Shown piece by piece: positions 23,581-34,504 of a stretch of 64,000 nucleotides of DNA. Position numbers and translations under genes: made by a program. Origin of the DNA: Isoetes taiwanensis (taxonomy: Eukaryota > Streptophyta > Lycopodiopsida > Isoetales > Isoetaceae); contig JAJEKV010000021.1 in the NCBI GenBank assembly GCA_021234155.1, positions 18,029,710 to 18,093,709 on the forward strand. The letters are read 5' to 3'. Under the pieces are notes generated by a model that was not told the DNA's origin, made no database searches, and saw nothing but the letters and a program-made list of their open reading frames with translations. Within the stretch, counting starts at the first letter, position 1; each line of letters begins with the position of its first letter.

Positions 23581-24805
23581 CTGTCATATACTCGACTGCA
23601 ATATTTATTATTTTCCCAATCACATAACAGATCCCATCTTTACCATCCAGCGGAATATTCTCATAGCACTTCGAAATATCAGCAGTAAACACATCATACA
23701 TTTTCTCTGGCAAATTAAGCATAACTTCGTAGACAGAATTAACAATCGAAAATGGATTAACCTTACCTGGTAGCAACACATTAATCCTGCTCATTCTCAT
23801 CATATATGCATTTGGCAAGACCTCAATAATCCCTCTAAGTCCTCTAGTCACAATTTTAGAAGGCAGCGTAAAAATAGTTCGATTAGCATTAGTAATCCAT
23901 CTATATTCGCCTTTATGAGCCTTAAAAGTACCCAAGATATAAGGTATTTTGTCCCCATATGGACATATAAGCCCAAATCTCTGAACCAGTTCTGTATGCA
24001 GCTGCTGGATAATCTCACCTTTATTATCTTTCACAATATCGAAATCTTTCCCATGAATCCTTTCTCTAGCCATTTCTCTAACATGCCACGGGCATATAAA
24101 ACATGGAACGTTGCCAGCTTTATCGACACCAGCAATATACAGATTCCTAACTAGCCAATCCATACCCCTTCCTGCCTTATCATTATTAGCCCTTCTTAGA
24201 TTTTTTTGATGAAGGAAAGCCATTTTCTCTGCATGTTCTTTTATCCTTTCCAGAAGTCTCTTCATAATCCCTCTTTTTTCATCAGGATGCAGCCACCTTC
24301 CCTTGGCTTCATGCAGCTCAAAAAAACTAAGCAGACCACATTTGATATCCTCCATAAAGTCATCAATATTGAGTACTTTATCCGGTATAAAGTTTAATCC
24401 TTTACTGAACATTTTCCTTAGTTCTTTGGATTTAATGATGGAGAGATCCATTGTTCTCACATGTCCTACCCTATTGTCAATAAATTTCTGCATTCCCGGC
24501 ATATGGCACACACATCTTGGGATCATTTCATCAGCAAAAATCCTATATGGTTTGTAAACGTAGTCAAGAAGTTTTTTATCATATCTCCAGCCAAAGCATG
24601 TTTTTTCAATCATATGCAGCCCGAAATCACCTAATCTTACATACAGATAATCTTTAATTAAGCTCCTTATGTTAATCTTGTCCAGGACCTTGGAAGAAAA
24701 GAGAAGATGAATCCTGACCTTATCACATGCCTTAGCATTTTCTGACACAATCATTCTTCTTCCACCAGGTCCATTAATCATTAATCTTCTTTCAACATCA
24801 TCTTC
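23581..24805 (-). CDS. Penelope-like reverse transcriptase, partial exon
   Basis: The exon begins after TTTGCAG (acceptor at 24806) and is open for 408 codons to the donor ACAG^GTAAGAAG. Residues about 110-160 read VRTMDLSIIKSKELRKMFSK and GLNFIPDK, matching the NLSxxxLxxxE...LxkGLxFxP block at the front of Penelope-like RTs. VDKAGNVPCFI fits the ADKG region. TFKAHKGEYRWITNANRT fits the PKIHKxxxplRPIvs block. DVFTADISKCYENIPLDG is motif A with its catalytic Asp and the aromatic-xNIP ending typical of Penelope RTs. RTs of this group copy element RNA at DNA breaks or ends. Motif B and the xxDD box are absent here and must lie in exons lost or not recognised. TERT is related but lacks this NIP motif. 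Confidence 0.8.
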
Positions 24806-25935
24806 CTGCAAACCAGGATTATAACATTAGTATCCGGAGTTATGTTTTACTCTATTTATCCCTAAGAATGCCACACTCTTATTATGCAAATAATCATGAT
24901 TATCATAGCGCTAAAATAATCCCTTGTTTTTAACTCCTCTGTCTTAATAGCTATGTGAGCCCACATACTATAAGCACCTAATCCAGTAGTCTATGTCACC
25001 CATCTATTGCACACAGAATCCATCCAACTAAAGAACCTATTGGTATCATACTGCACAAAGATTTTTATTGTCCGGAAATTAAGCAGAAGAGATAAAATCT
25101 GTTTTCAAATCCAGCCAACACCTTTTTGACAATATAATCACCGATTAAGGGAACTACCCAAGTTAGTCTTTATGCCTCATTATTCCATAGTTCTATAATA
25201 CTCAGCAACTGCAAATTAGTTCAGCGAAAAAGTTTATCCAACAGTTGGCTTTTTAAGCAATTTAAGCCTAAAATTTCAGTATTTTCGAAAGATACAGTCA
25301 TTAATGCTAACACAACATCATGCATCTAGAATGATATCCTGACATAATCATCCAGAAAACTCTAATTTCATAATATTCAACAACTGATGTCTCAGCATCA
25401 AACCCAGAAGCACTCTGCAATATTAAATCCAAAGGTAGGCAGACAATCAATTGCAACAATTCGCAAATTATGCTACCTTAAATATACACTTAAACCTTAA
25501 AAATCTTAAGGCAGATACTGTCAAAAACAACCATGCACCATCACATAAATGTTTCCACATACTCTAAACACATGGTATCCATAATCATCCAGAAAACTCC
25601 AATTCCATAATATTCAACAACAGATGTATTAGCAATATATCCAGAGTCTCACTACAATATTAAATCCAAAGATAGGCAGGCCGCCCATTGCAACTTTTAG
25701 CAGATTATGCTACCTTAAATATAAACTTAACTCAAATAAAAACATGCAACTTGTGCTTCAGTAATTACTGCAACCAAAGACTTCTAACGGCATGAACAGC
25801 AGCATTCCTTCCCTGTATCAAACATAAAGGGTGACCGTGGACCCAGTATGTACTCTGCAACAAGCAGATATTACATGATTTAGTAACCGTGGACTAAAAT
25901 CATGTATAAAAAGATAAAATAAATGTATCTTACTT

Positions 25936-27423
25936 TTAATACAGGATACGACCCTGCATCCCTTCACTTGCTTTGAAAAAGCTTCCTGGTTTTTCAGCTT
26001 TTGATACAGAAGTCTCACCAGGTGTACATCCAATCATGCTAACAGAATCATCAGCAAGATTTTCAACAATTTTGCAACTAGATTCTGCACTCTGCCTTGC
26101 CACCCTAGGCGGCAGATAAGACTCACTCTGAGTCAGACCACTGTAAGAAGGAATGGTAACAGTACCTTCCTCTTTTCCCTGGTTAAGTTTATCAACCAAA
26201 AACATCCTGTTTTTCACCATCATTTCACAGACCTCCACAAGTTTTGTATCACCAAAACAAACCTTTAAGTCACATAAAGGGTTACTGGCTAGTTTATTTG
26301 TTACCTTGACCAACATTTCTCTGACTAACATATACGCCAACAGAGCCATAACTGCCCTTTTCAGATTCTGCTGGATAAAAATCAGGAAAGAGCCCATTCT
26401 CCCTGCCTGTGAATACTTAGGATAAACCAATTCCAAATGATTGAATATGTACCAAATGGCCTGATCGAACCATGTTATTGAGTCTTTACATGAATCACCA
26501 CAATTGCATTTTATATATTGACTAAAACACCTCCACATCCTATGCAGATAGGAATACGTCCTCTCAATATCAGGATAAGCCATGTGGGCTTTAACGGAAA
26601 GCGTGATACCACTGAAATTCTGACATTTCTTATCAAACAGGTCAGTTCCACATGGGAAACAGATTTCAGCTCTATCCATAATTTTTACCAAGTTATTGGC
26701 TGCACTAGTTACCTCCTCCATTTGACTGTCCGAAATCCCTGCAATAAGCCTCCATGCTTTTATGCTGATAGGAGCCAGCGTACCAAAGTTTTGACTCCTC
26801 CATAAAGCTTGTTGAAATTCTTCACCTAACCATTCAACCGCCATTTCTGATAGAATCGGAAATCTCATGCAATTAGTAAGGGTGAGTCTAACTAATTCCT
26901 CTTGTTTGTTATTTCCCAAACTGGCTTCCTTCTCTTTTTTCATTAAATCAATGTCTTCCTGGGGTATAAACTTACCAAAATTATTAGTTGTCAGTCCCTC
27001 AACAACAGCAACAACAGGGTTTTCTTTCTTTCCATCTTCCTCAAAAGTGAGATCAGTCAATCTGTTTTCCTTTTCTAAGAAGGTCACACCTATCTTAAAC
27101 TCCATAGCTAACAAGTCATCTAGGTCTGTTCTATCGGCTAGAATTTCCTGTGTATCAATAAAAATCTGCTCAATAACAGGGATGCAATCACTGACCTTCA
27201 TTTTAAGCTCATCGAGCTTGAGGAAAACTTCAAACCATGAACTGAACCCAAGATAAATAATGGGAGAAAAGGCCCCATTAGGCAACCTTCTGTTTAATTC
27301 CAGAATAACATGGTGTATCTCTTTTGGAATCATGCTCAAAATAGATTGAACACCGTAGTTGGGAGCAATACCCACCGTCCCATAGCCAATGTCCACCAGT
27401 TGCTTTAGCCAAGTACTTCTTGT
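25936..27423 (-). CDS. Unidentified long ORF upstream of the RT exon
   Basis: The exon begins after the acceptor GTGTAG at 27424. The phase-0 frame reads TRSTWLKQLVDIGYGTVGIA and stays open for about 495 codons to a stop at 25936, two bases before a good donor (AAAA^GTAAGA). I do not recognise the protein. Visible traits are an acidic patch (DLTFEEDGKKENP), a helical middle, a possible metal-binding cluster CNCGDSC, and a hydrophobic stretch near AVMALLAYMLVREMLV. Its length, position and orientation suggest the N-terminal or ORF1-like part of the Penelope-like element. Whether it is spliced to the RT exon or translated separately is open; the in-frame stop favours separate translation or decay. 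Confidence 0.55.
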   Translation of the reverse strand, partial: TRSTWLKQLVDIGYGTVGIAPNYGVQSILSMIPKEIHHVILELNRRLPNGAFSPIIYLGFSSWFEVFLKLDELKMKVSDCIPVIEQIFIDTQEILADRTDLDDLLAMEFKIGVTFLEKENRLTDLTFEEDGKKENPVVAVVEGLTTNNFGKFIPQEDIDLMKKEKEASLGNNKQEELVRLTLTNCMRFPILSEMAVEWLGEEFQQALWRSQNFGTLAPISIKAWRLIAGISDSQMEEVTSAANNLVKIMDRAEICFPCGTDLFDKKCQNFSGITLSVKAHMAYPDIERTYSYLHRMWRCFSQYIKCNCGDSCKDSITWFDQAIWYIFNHLELVYPKYSQAGRMGSFLIFIQQNLKRAVMALLAYMLVREMLVKVTNKLASNPLCDLKVCFGDTKLVEVCEMMVKNRMFLVDKLNQGKEEGTVTIPSYSGLTQSESYLPPRVARQSAESSCKIVENLADDSVSMIGCTPGETSVSKAEKPGSFFKASEGMQGRILY

Positions 27424-27781
27424 CTACACATATCCAATAAACATAAGTTAGTATCATCTCCTAGTGGGTTGACATAAAGTTGTGTTTGTTGGATACCTCC
27501 AACAAATGGAGATCACATTTTCTTCTTCGATAAGTTTTTTCCAGATAATCATCATAGACTGTTAAAAACAACCTACAACTATATTCAAGAAAAAACTTTT
27601 TACCCCAAATGTCCACCCTAGTTTTTAACTAGGCCACAACTAAAAGGCACTTGTCAACCCCCATAATTAACTTTTCCATGCAAACAACTTGTATTATTGG
27701 TAATCAGCCATTAAATAACGAGAAGAAATATAACATTTCTATATAATAATGTTCATACAATATAATCTGGAAGGATCTCAC

Positions 27782-27922
27782 CAAATTCTATTTTGAATAC
27801 ATGTAAACACATAGTACATCAGCCAGTCATCTTGTACAATATCCTTAGTATCGCTTCTCGAATAGCATACATATGCTACGTTAACCAACGAAAAACTACG
27901 AAGAGATGTAGTTCTGGTTACC
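27782..27922 (-). other. Exon 2 of copy C (frame not open)
   Basis: Bounded by GGGTGCAG^GTAACC and TTTG^GTGAGATCC as in copies A, B and D. Unlike those, the GTA frame hits a stop after eight codons (CCG TAG), and the other frames also close. It is either a frameshifted exon or evidence that the segment is untranslated leader. Confidence 0.55.
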
Positions 27923-28016
27923 TGCACCCAAACAGACCAACATTAGCATCAAAATGGTAACGAGGAGAGGGGTGACAGGTAAGCAATAGAACTACATGGC
28001 TCATCGCCCTTCACTT
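27904..28016 (-). other. Structured intron-3'-end module, copy C (subtype 1)
   Basis: ATGTAGTTCT (27907-27916) is an exact reverse complement of AGAACTACAT (27989-27998). TTACCTG (27919-27925) pairs with CAGGTAA (27977-27983). The closing stem is GGGTGA (27971-27976) with TCGCCC (28005-28010), against GGGCG/CGCCC in the other subtype 1 copies, so pairing is kept (with a G-T pair) although bases changed. Confidence 0.75.
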
Positions 28017-28816
28017 CTAGTTTCTCAGGTTATGGTCTTTAGTACAATACCATTCTAGAGTTCATATTTATCATCTACGGTAAACATATAATCAATCTTT
28101 TAGCAACTTAAATACTTTAGTCAAAATACGTGGATTATATGCCTAACAAACCATAGCACCTCTAGCCTTTTACCCTTTTGATCAGTAAACTGCCTTTTCC
28201 TACCACTATCCATAAAGGTTTTATAGAACAAAGCTTGAACTAAACGTGTCCCCAATCCATATACTCAGTATAGATCCTATATCAGTCATCAAACTTCAAC
28301 CATCAAACATTATTTGCAGTTAAAAATACCTTGGCAGGTCTGTAACAGCCAACAACTAGCAAAGGGACGAAGAAGAAAAAAACTCAAACTACGTAACCAA
28401 ACTATGCATGTCTATGACCCCTACACCTAAACTATCACACTCATACAACCCACTCCCCAAAGCAACAAAAGGACCAGTAATAAACTACGCTAAGCATTAG
28501 CAAAAATAAAGCAAGCCCTAAGGAAAGGTAAAATCCTGACCCTACTAAACAACTATTACCACCAAGACTCTGCATTCTATGCAAACAACCTGCCTACAAA
28601 GTACAGCCTATCAAACTGCACCTAGAACAGACCAGAGCCCTTTTAACATCTTAAGATCCTTTTTCCTTACCCCGGATTCTAGAACAAATCACATTATCTA
28701 TCACATATATCCACAATCACCTATCTTAAATCCCATAAAACAAAGCAGATATAGATGTAGATCTGATTGCACTAACCAAGTTGTGAACAGATAACTCTGA
28801 TCAAGCATAATCTGAC

Positions 28817-28979
28817 CTGATTTTTGTCGCCTCCACTGCCCTCTTGTCGTGGCCCTTTTTGAAACGTTGCTTGCTTTTTTTTCAAAGCCCACCTTTGCAA
28901 ATTTCTTTGGCGGTAGATTGCCCGCCAGCTGCGCCTTGCTCTTGTTACCAGGTTTTCTTTCGTACTTGCCCTTTGGCAT
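28817..28979 (-). CDS. Exon 1 of copy C, basic N-terminus
   Basis: ATG at 28979 opens MPKGKYERKPGNKSKAQLAG and 54 codons rich in Lys and Arg, ending at AAATCAG^GTCAG (donor at 28816). The MPKG start and the CGACAAAAnnCAG end match copies A and B, though the phase at the donor differs (phase 1 instead of 0), probably from an indel. A nuclear or RNA-binding basic leader is plausible but unproven. Confidence 0.5.
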
Positions 28980-29080
28980 CTTGTTCCTCCCTGGTCCTTA
29001 GCCAAGAATACCTGTTATCAGAAGACAATGATGCCATCCGATCTCTCTATCCAATTTATAGGTGCATCACCGACTGAATT

Positions 29081-30334
29081 GCATTACATGTTTTTCTCTG
29101 ACTATGTTCTTGTACACATCAGAAACTAGGTAGATCTCACCACATTTTGCTGGAAATCAGAGTTTATTGAGGCTGGTTTCCATGTAATATCTTCAATTTT
29201 AGTTGCCTTCAAGCTGCAACCTTGTAACTTTGAAAAGACAGGAGATTGAGTCTCGGTTACCTGCACCCAAACAGACCAATATTAGCATGAAAATGGTAAT
29301 AAGGAAAGGGGCGTCAGGTAAGCAATGAGACACAATGGCTCTTCGCCCTTCACCTATTCCTTTCAAAGAAGAATGGTGTATTATAAGCAAAATGAGCTCA
29401 AACACTTACAATAAATCTTAGAAACAATATAAATTATTTTATAGCTGCTTACATCAGCCTTATAATCTGGCATATTAGCATAAAATTATCCAAATGGAAA
29501 GCATACAAGTCTAAACCTTGCTACCATTAACCCGGCAGATGGCAAATCTCAAATGCAAGAGTGCTGGTTTATTAGACTTATCATGTTCAGCTGACATGCA
29601 GCCGCTATCAGTATATATCCATACAAATGCATATAAAACATGTTTCCATTATCTAACGGTAGGTTAACTCTTAGGCTGTTATCTGTCCAATAAACCAAAG
29701 CCTAAGGCATTTACAGATCATTATGTAGCTTATGGCATTCTCAAATGTTAACTGATAAACTACAATAAAGGGATAAATACTACTTCTAATATGATATTTA
29801 AAGACTCTCAAGCATAAAACGCATTGGAAGTCAACCCATTCCGATATGGGTCTTCCTTTTTTAGACATTCCAGTAATTTAACCATGAGTTATCATTCTTT
29901 ACCATTTATCAGCTCATAATCAATCATTTAACAACATCTATAGCCGAGACCAGATGGCCATATAGCAGAAGCCAGATGTATGCAAGCCATATCTCGCTCC
30001 AATATACAAACAAATTCGTAATCCGAACCATTCTATCGGAATGCAATCTTCTATCTCTTGTTTCAGTATTACTACTAACTAGTTTTTTCACGAAAAATTC
30101 TTATATTACTTCTAGAATAGCCAAACCATCATTTTTAGCTCTGTTTTTGCATGAATCATTACCAAAAGTAGATTACACATTCAGATAGGCTAAAAGAACC
30201 TGGGTTTGGTCGCTCCTCCTTATGGCAGCCAGCTTATCTTGTTCTTCATCATTATCATTTCGTGCATGTCTCCTTGGAGGAGAATCCACAGCTCGTACAA
30301 CCCTTCTACCGCAAATGTAAACACCTTTAGGCAT
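29081..30334 (-). mobile_element. Element copy B: exon 1, intron 1, exon 2
   Basis: Exon 1 (30334-30200) is 45 open codons, MPKGVYICGRRVVRAVDSPP to RRSDQTQ, ending ACCCAG^GTTC in phase 0. Intron 1 (30199-29261) ends with the structured module. Exon 2 (29260-29141) is 40 open codons (VTETQSPVFSKLQGCSLKAT...) ending GTG^GTGAGATCT. The two join in phase to an 85-codon open leader. From 29081 to about 29415 the sequence is nearly identical to copy A at 14226-14560. Similarity stops at 29081, where copy C begins, so B was cut off there. This is the best-preserved leader in the window. Confidence 0.65.
29242..29355 (-). other. Structured intron-3'-end module, copy B (subtype 1)
   Basis: ATTGAGTCTC (29245-29254) faces GAGACACAAT (29327-29336), 9 of 10 complementary. 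TTACCTG (29257-29263) pairs with CAGGTAA (29315-29321), and AAGGGGCG (29306-29313) with CGCCCTT (29344-29350). Confidence 0.75.
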
Positions 30335-30339
30335 TTCGG

Positions 30340-31235
30340 CTCTTCTACAAACAGATCGGCAGCTCTTCTACAAACAGATCGGCGGCAGTGAGGAAACAGA
30401 GTAGCCGCTTTGAAGTTGTTTTTAGGGTATGCCTTAGACCTAAATGTCCAAAACGCATCTTTTTATCCTCAAAAAACCCCCTTTTTTTCTTTCACGAATC
30501 TACTACAGAGAAAAAAAATCATAGCCATTCAAATTGGTCATATAAGATAATTTCGGACATTTTTAGCTTTGTCCAAAATATTCTAAGCTATTTAACATAT
30601 ATCAATGCATTCAAATGCATTAAATGCCACCGTCCACCATAATTATGATTTTTGTGGCATGGGAAAATATCTCAGCAAGTTTGAACAATATATTTGACCA
30701 CCTAATGGTTCCATAAATAGAAAGCAACTCATGCCTCTTATAATGGCGCTCCTATATCATGAGTGCTTTTGAACTACTTTCAAGGTAAATATCCATGCAA
30801 AGCCTTTTAGCATATAACACCACGTGCCTAGTTTTCATACCATAGAGGTACATGCATAAGATCAAACAAACCAAAGTTTATTTTAATCAACTAATATTTT
30901 CATCAATTAATCGATGCCAACATCTTTAAATATTATGAGTCCCATCATCTTTTTATAAAATAGGTGCCATCATGTAAGTCTCATCATCTTTAAAAAGTAT
31001 AGGTGTCATTAAAATCAAATAAACTAGGTGCAATCATACTAGAGCAATAAATTTCCAAATCATATCTTCAAATATTCAATTCTTTTAAAAAAATTCCATG
31101 TGGCACGTGTGCCATGGTCTTTGAACATACCAAAGCAATTGTCTTAGAAGGTTTTAGATATTTGGATTCTCAAACATCCCAAGTGATATACCAAACCATA
31201 AGGTCTTTTATTCATAGTTTGAAGAATCAAAGAAT
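30340..31235. other. No gene recognised
   Basis: Upstream of copy B. A short direct repeat, CTCTTCTACAAACAGATCGGC, occurs twice at about 30340 and 30362. The rest is AT-rich without supported features. Confidence 0.45.
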
Positions 31236-31238
31236 ATT

Positions 31239-31297
31239 CCCTTCTTCTTCTTCTTCTTCTTCTTCTTCTTCTTCTTCTTCTTCTTCTTCTTCTTCTT

Positions 31298-31328
<31 letters not shown>

Positions 31329-31414
31329 TTCTTCTTCTTCTTCTTCTTCTTCTTCTTCTTCTTCTTCTTCTTCTTCTTCTTCTTCTTCTTCTTCTTCTTC
31401 TTCTTCTTCTTCTT

Positions 31415-31444
<30 letters not shown>
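31239..31444. repeat. Long (TTC)n microsatellite
   Basis: About 68 units with one TTA interruption, the longest such tract here. The left flank TTTGAAGAATCAAAGAATATTCC resembles the flank of the tracts at 8.13 and 23.53 kb. Poly-Ser, Arg and Lys frames are repeat translations. Confidence 0.95.
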
Positions 31445-31445
<1 letters not shown>

Positions 31446-32390
31446 GATTTGTCGCGAGTCCTTGAATGCAACTTCCATTGTCGCATAGGTTGCTTGCTTG
31501 AGATGTTTTTCTATATTGCAAGCAAGGTCTAACTGGTCGAGAAGAGACCACCTAAAGAAAAACCAGGGGTTGAAGGTAGGTCCAACGCCTCTCCTATGAG
31601 ATCCTTGCCAAAGATCTGCGATCCTATGTTTGTGCTAATCTTCAATTTCAAATGATGCAATGAAGTCCTAAAATATATTACATCAAAAAAATTGAAGGTG
31701 CATCTACTGTTACTGTATGCTAAAAATGGACCTTCATGCACCAATATTAAGGTACTTATCTTGACTTGTGATTTCTATTTGGAATTGCTACATTATAAAC
31801 AAAGAGCCGTGGGATCAAAATGCATGCACCATCACTGCCATCCTCTCGTCTTTCATAGGCATAAGCAGATTTAGAAGACCCTTCTTGCCTAAATGCTAAA
31901 CATAGAGACATAAGCCCTAAACTATGCCACCTGTGCTTTGGAGAATACTTTGTATACCATAATAGGATATACTAATAAACCATAGAAATGTGTAATTAAA
32001 AAGGTCTAATACAATACATATAAATACTATATAATAAATAACATAGAATATGCTAGTCAAAGGAATAGGGAGGTACATTGGCTACCATTGCTAAACTGCA
32101 GTCTATGATCAAAGGAAAAAACATACATCTGGCTTAGGAATAGGGAGGTACACTGGCTTTTTGGAGTAATATTCACAAACTAGATTTATTTATGATAGTG
32201 AATTGCAAAACTCCTTCTCATTCGAGTCTAGTAACTGCTCGCTTTCTGTCCGTCACATAAGCTTCAGGATGGCTCAATATTATTGCTTACTTCCTCTTAA
32301 ACCATTGGGCTCAAAGATTATTATGATCTAATCGTTGACAACCGTTAGATCTAAGTGAGGTTAACAGCATTACCCTAAACCCACCTGCAT
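31446..32390. other. No gene recognised
   Basis: AT-rich. GGAATAGGGAGGTACA(T/C)TGGCT occurs at about 32062 and 32140 as a direct repeat with otherwise unrelated spacing sequence. Confidence 0.45.
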
Positions 32391-32466
32391 TTATTGCTTG
32401 CAAAGTTTCTTTTTCTTTAAAAACCTCATCATAACGTCTAACATTCCCATTCTTGTCAAATTTTTG

Positions 32467-33671
32467 TCAAAGAAGTGACTGCATTGCCATCGTTTGCATT
32501 TTTTCAGAGTGATCATATCTGCAATTGCCAACATTGAAGAAATCAGCCGCAAGAAAAAACTGAAATGTGAATACATACTGATGCAAATTTTCTGCTCGCC
32601 TATGCCCGGTGAGCTTCATTGTTACCTCATCAGGTGTCCCGCATATATTCAGGTCTTTAATACTGGAATGATGCAAATCCTTGTTTGTAAAACTTAAACC
32701 TGTGGTTTTCATAATCAACTTCGCAATATTAGCAATCTTACCCTTTCCAACTCTATTTCCCTTGCAATACCATATGTCTGATCTTGAAAAACTGATACAT
32801 GACTGAAATAACGCATATTCATCGTGTTTGTTTTCTTCTTGCAGTACTGGTAACCTCTTGTAAAAAGTCCACAAAGATATCGTACACCTCGGGACTGTAC
32901 TTCCTATAAACTTTTACAGGTTTCCTGCACATCAATCATCAAGTTCAATCAGCAAAGCAATCAACGGAGGCACCAAAAATTACAGCTAATAATTACCTTC
33001 GATCTCTTTCTTGAGAATGTTGAAGATCGTCTCCTTGATACGTTTTACTAACCCTTTGCTTGAACCTATAAAATAACTCCTTAAAAACACGAGACAACTC
33101 ATGCATAAACTGTTAATGATTGACGAATAAATTGGCCATATGCATCAGCTAAAAAGTTGAAATCTTTGTACTTTAAATCATAAAGATTATTTTGAGACCT
33201 CGCTAAAAAAAACTTGATACAAAAGAGACAAAATCTTCGTAGGAGACCATTTGCATTGTTGCGAGAGAACTCTGATTGGCTTAAGCAAGCTTTGAAATCT
33301 TCATTGCTAAACATAGTTCTGCCGACAGTAGGCTTCCTTGGTGCAGAAATAGCAGACTCATGTGCCACAATACTGGTTGCACATCTAACACCTCAAACAC
33401 GAAATTATACATTAAAAACTCAAATACTAATAACTTGTTATTTTCTAATGTAAACTCCAAATCAAATTAAAACTGCTTACCTTGTCTTTTCAAATAGTGG
33501 ATGAGTCATAAAATTAATTTCTTCCTCTCCTCTACCATTGCAACGCATTACAGGGAAATGTTTTGCCTCCTGGAACGTCACCCCAGGATCTTCTGGCGAA
33601 GGGTTCTTAGAAAGCCAGTACAGCCCACAGGGAACATCAGCTATACGACCCTTAGAGTACACAGGCAACAT
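32467..33671 (-). pseudogene. Crypton-like tyrosine recombinase, several exons, decayed
   Basis: In minus sense an upstream piece (33671-33487) reads EAKHFPVMRCNGRGEEEINF to the donor AAGACAAG^GTAAGC. Next, 33400-33100 holds LLRRFCLFCIKFFLARSQNN and LYDLKYKDFNFLADAYGQFI, the N-terminal catalytic block of eukaryotic tyrosine recombinases. Short exons at about 33049-33003 and 32927-32840 follow, with a frameshift near 32850. The C-terminal block WYCKGNRVGKGKIANIAKLI, GLSFTNKDLHHSSIKDL and KLTGHRRAENLHQY carries the GHR...Y end with the nucleophile Tyr. The HxxR box reads KDLH, so the His and Arg are lost; CGT to CAT would explain the latter. Such enzymes cut and rejoin DNA in Crypton and DIRS/Ngaro elements. 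The RT next door is Penelope-like, not DIRS-like. Confidence 0.65.
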
Positions 33672-33674
33672 TAT

Positions 33675-34500
33675 CCCTGCAAGAAGGCCCAGTGCTGGAA
33701 ATCACAGATTCGGACGTGGAACAAGGCTTACAGCGTCTTGTCAATGGAAAAATGCCAGACCTGGATGGTATGCAGGCAGAATTGCTTAAGTGGGCAGGGC
33801 CGTCCGTAGTACCGGTGCTGACTGCCTTGTTCAATAAGGCATTACAGGAAGGCTTCCCACTGCAGTGGACCAATAGCAGAGTTGTTCCCATCTATAGACC
33901 CGCACTGCCCAGCCAATTAGCGAACAATCATGGTCAGTTCGGTATTTGCAAAACTGCTTGCTGGGATTCTCGAGCAGCAGTTGACGGGCCGGGCAGAGGC
34001 AGCAGAGGTGCGGACCCTCACCCAGGCAGGATTCAGACCCCGGCACTGAACCCTTGACCACATCTTCACGTTGCGAACTCTGGTTGAAGACAGCAGGAAC
34101 CGCCATCAAGATCTATATTGTTGCTTCGTGGATTTTGCGAAGGCATTTGACACTGTGCCTCGGGAAAAACTATGGGCAAGATTGTGACAGCTGGGGGTTC
34201 CTGTAGATTTACAGAATGTAGTGTACAAGCTATATGAAAGATGCTCGGGTCGGTTGCAGCCGGCAAGCCAACCTTTTGATAGTAGTATCGGGGTTCGTCA
34301 GGGATGCCCTCTCTCCCCAACATTGTTTGGGCTTTACATTGATCAATTGGAGTGCTGGTTTGTTGATAATGGGGGTGACGGGGCTCACCTTCTGCACCAA
34401 ATCATCATGCAGTTAATATATGCTGATGATGTGGATCTCCTAGCTTACACACCAGCAGACATGCAACGACATCTCGATTCATTTAGAGGATCCTTAAGGA
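33675..34500 (+). pseudogene. LINE A reverse transcriptase, 5' and catalytic part, broken
   Basis: Frames together give GLQRLVNGKMPDLDGMQAEL, then LYCCFVDFAKAFDTVPREKL (motif A), GVRQGCPLSPTLFGLYID (motif B) and LIYADDVDLLA (motif C with intact DD). This is a non-LTR retrotransposon RT. Several indels break the frame and a stop (TGA) follows WARL near 34188. The sequence stops matching after MQRHLDSF near 34490, and the expected continuation is found at 37.98 kb. The left edge abuts the tyrosine-recombinase exon, so the LINE probably inserted into that element (inference). Confidence 0.85.
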
Positions 34501-34504
34501 TAGG

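Larger units (their letters stand above)
23500..28979 (-). mobile_element. Element copy C: Penelope-like retroelement with introns
   Basis: The layout in minus sense is exon 1 (28979-28817), intron 1 with structured 3' end, exon 2 (27922-27782), intron 2, a 490-codon exon (27423-25936), intron 3, and an RT exon (24805-23581) ending after RT motif A. Downstream RT motifs B and C are not found; the next intron is a GAA repeat. The reading frame fails in exon 2 and stops at 25936, so as it stands the copy is not clearly functional, although the two long exons are open. Confidence 0.65.

Noticed and set aside
27782-27922. Treating exon 2 of copy C as a conserved coding exon
   Set aside because: An early reading suggested an open frame, but the sequence CTCTTCCGTAG gives a stop at codon 9 in the GTA frame.
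31144-31551. Long poly-Ser, poly-Arg and poly-Lys ORFs
   Set aside because: They are translations of the TTC/GAA microsatellite in different frames; no coding support outside the repeat.
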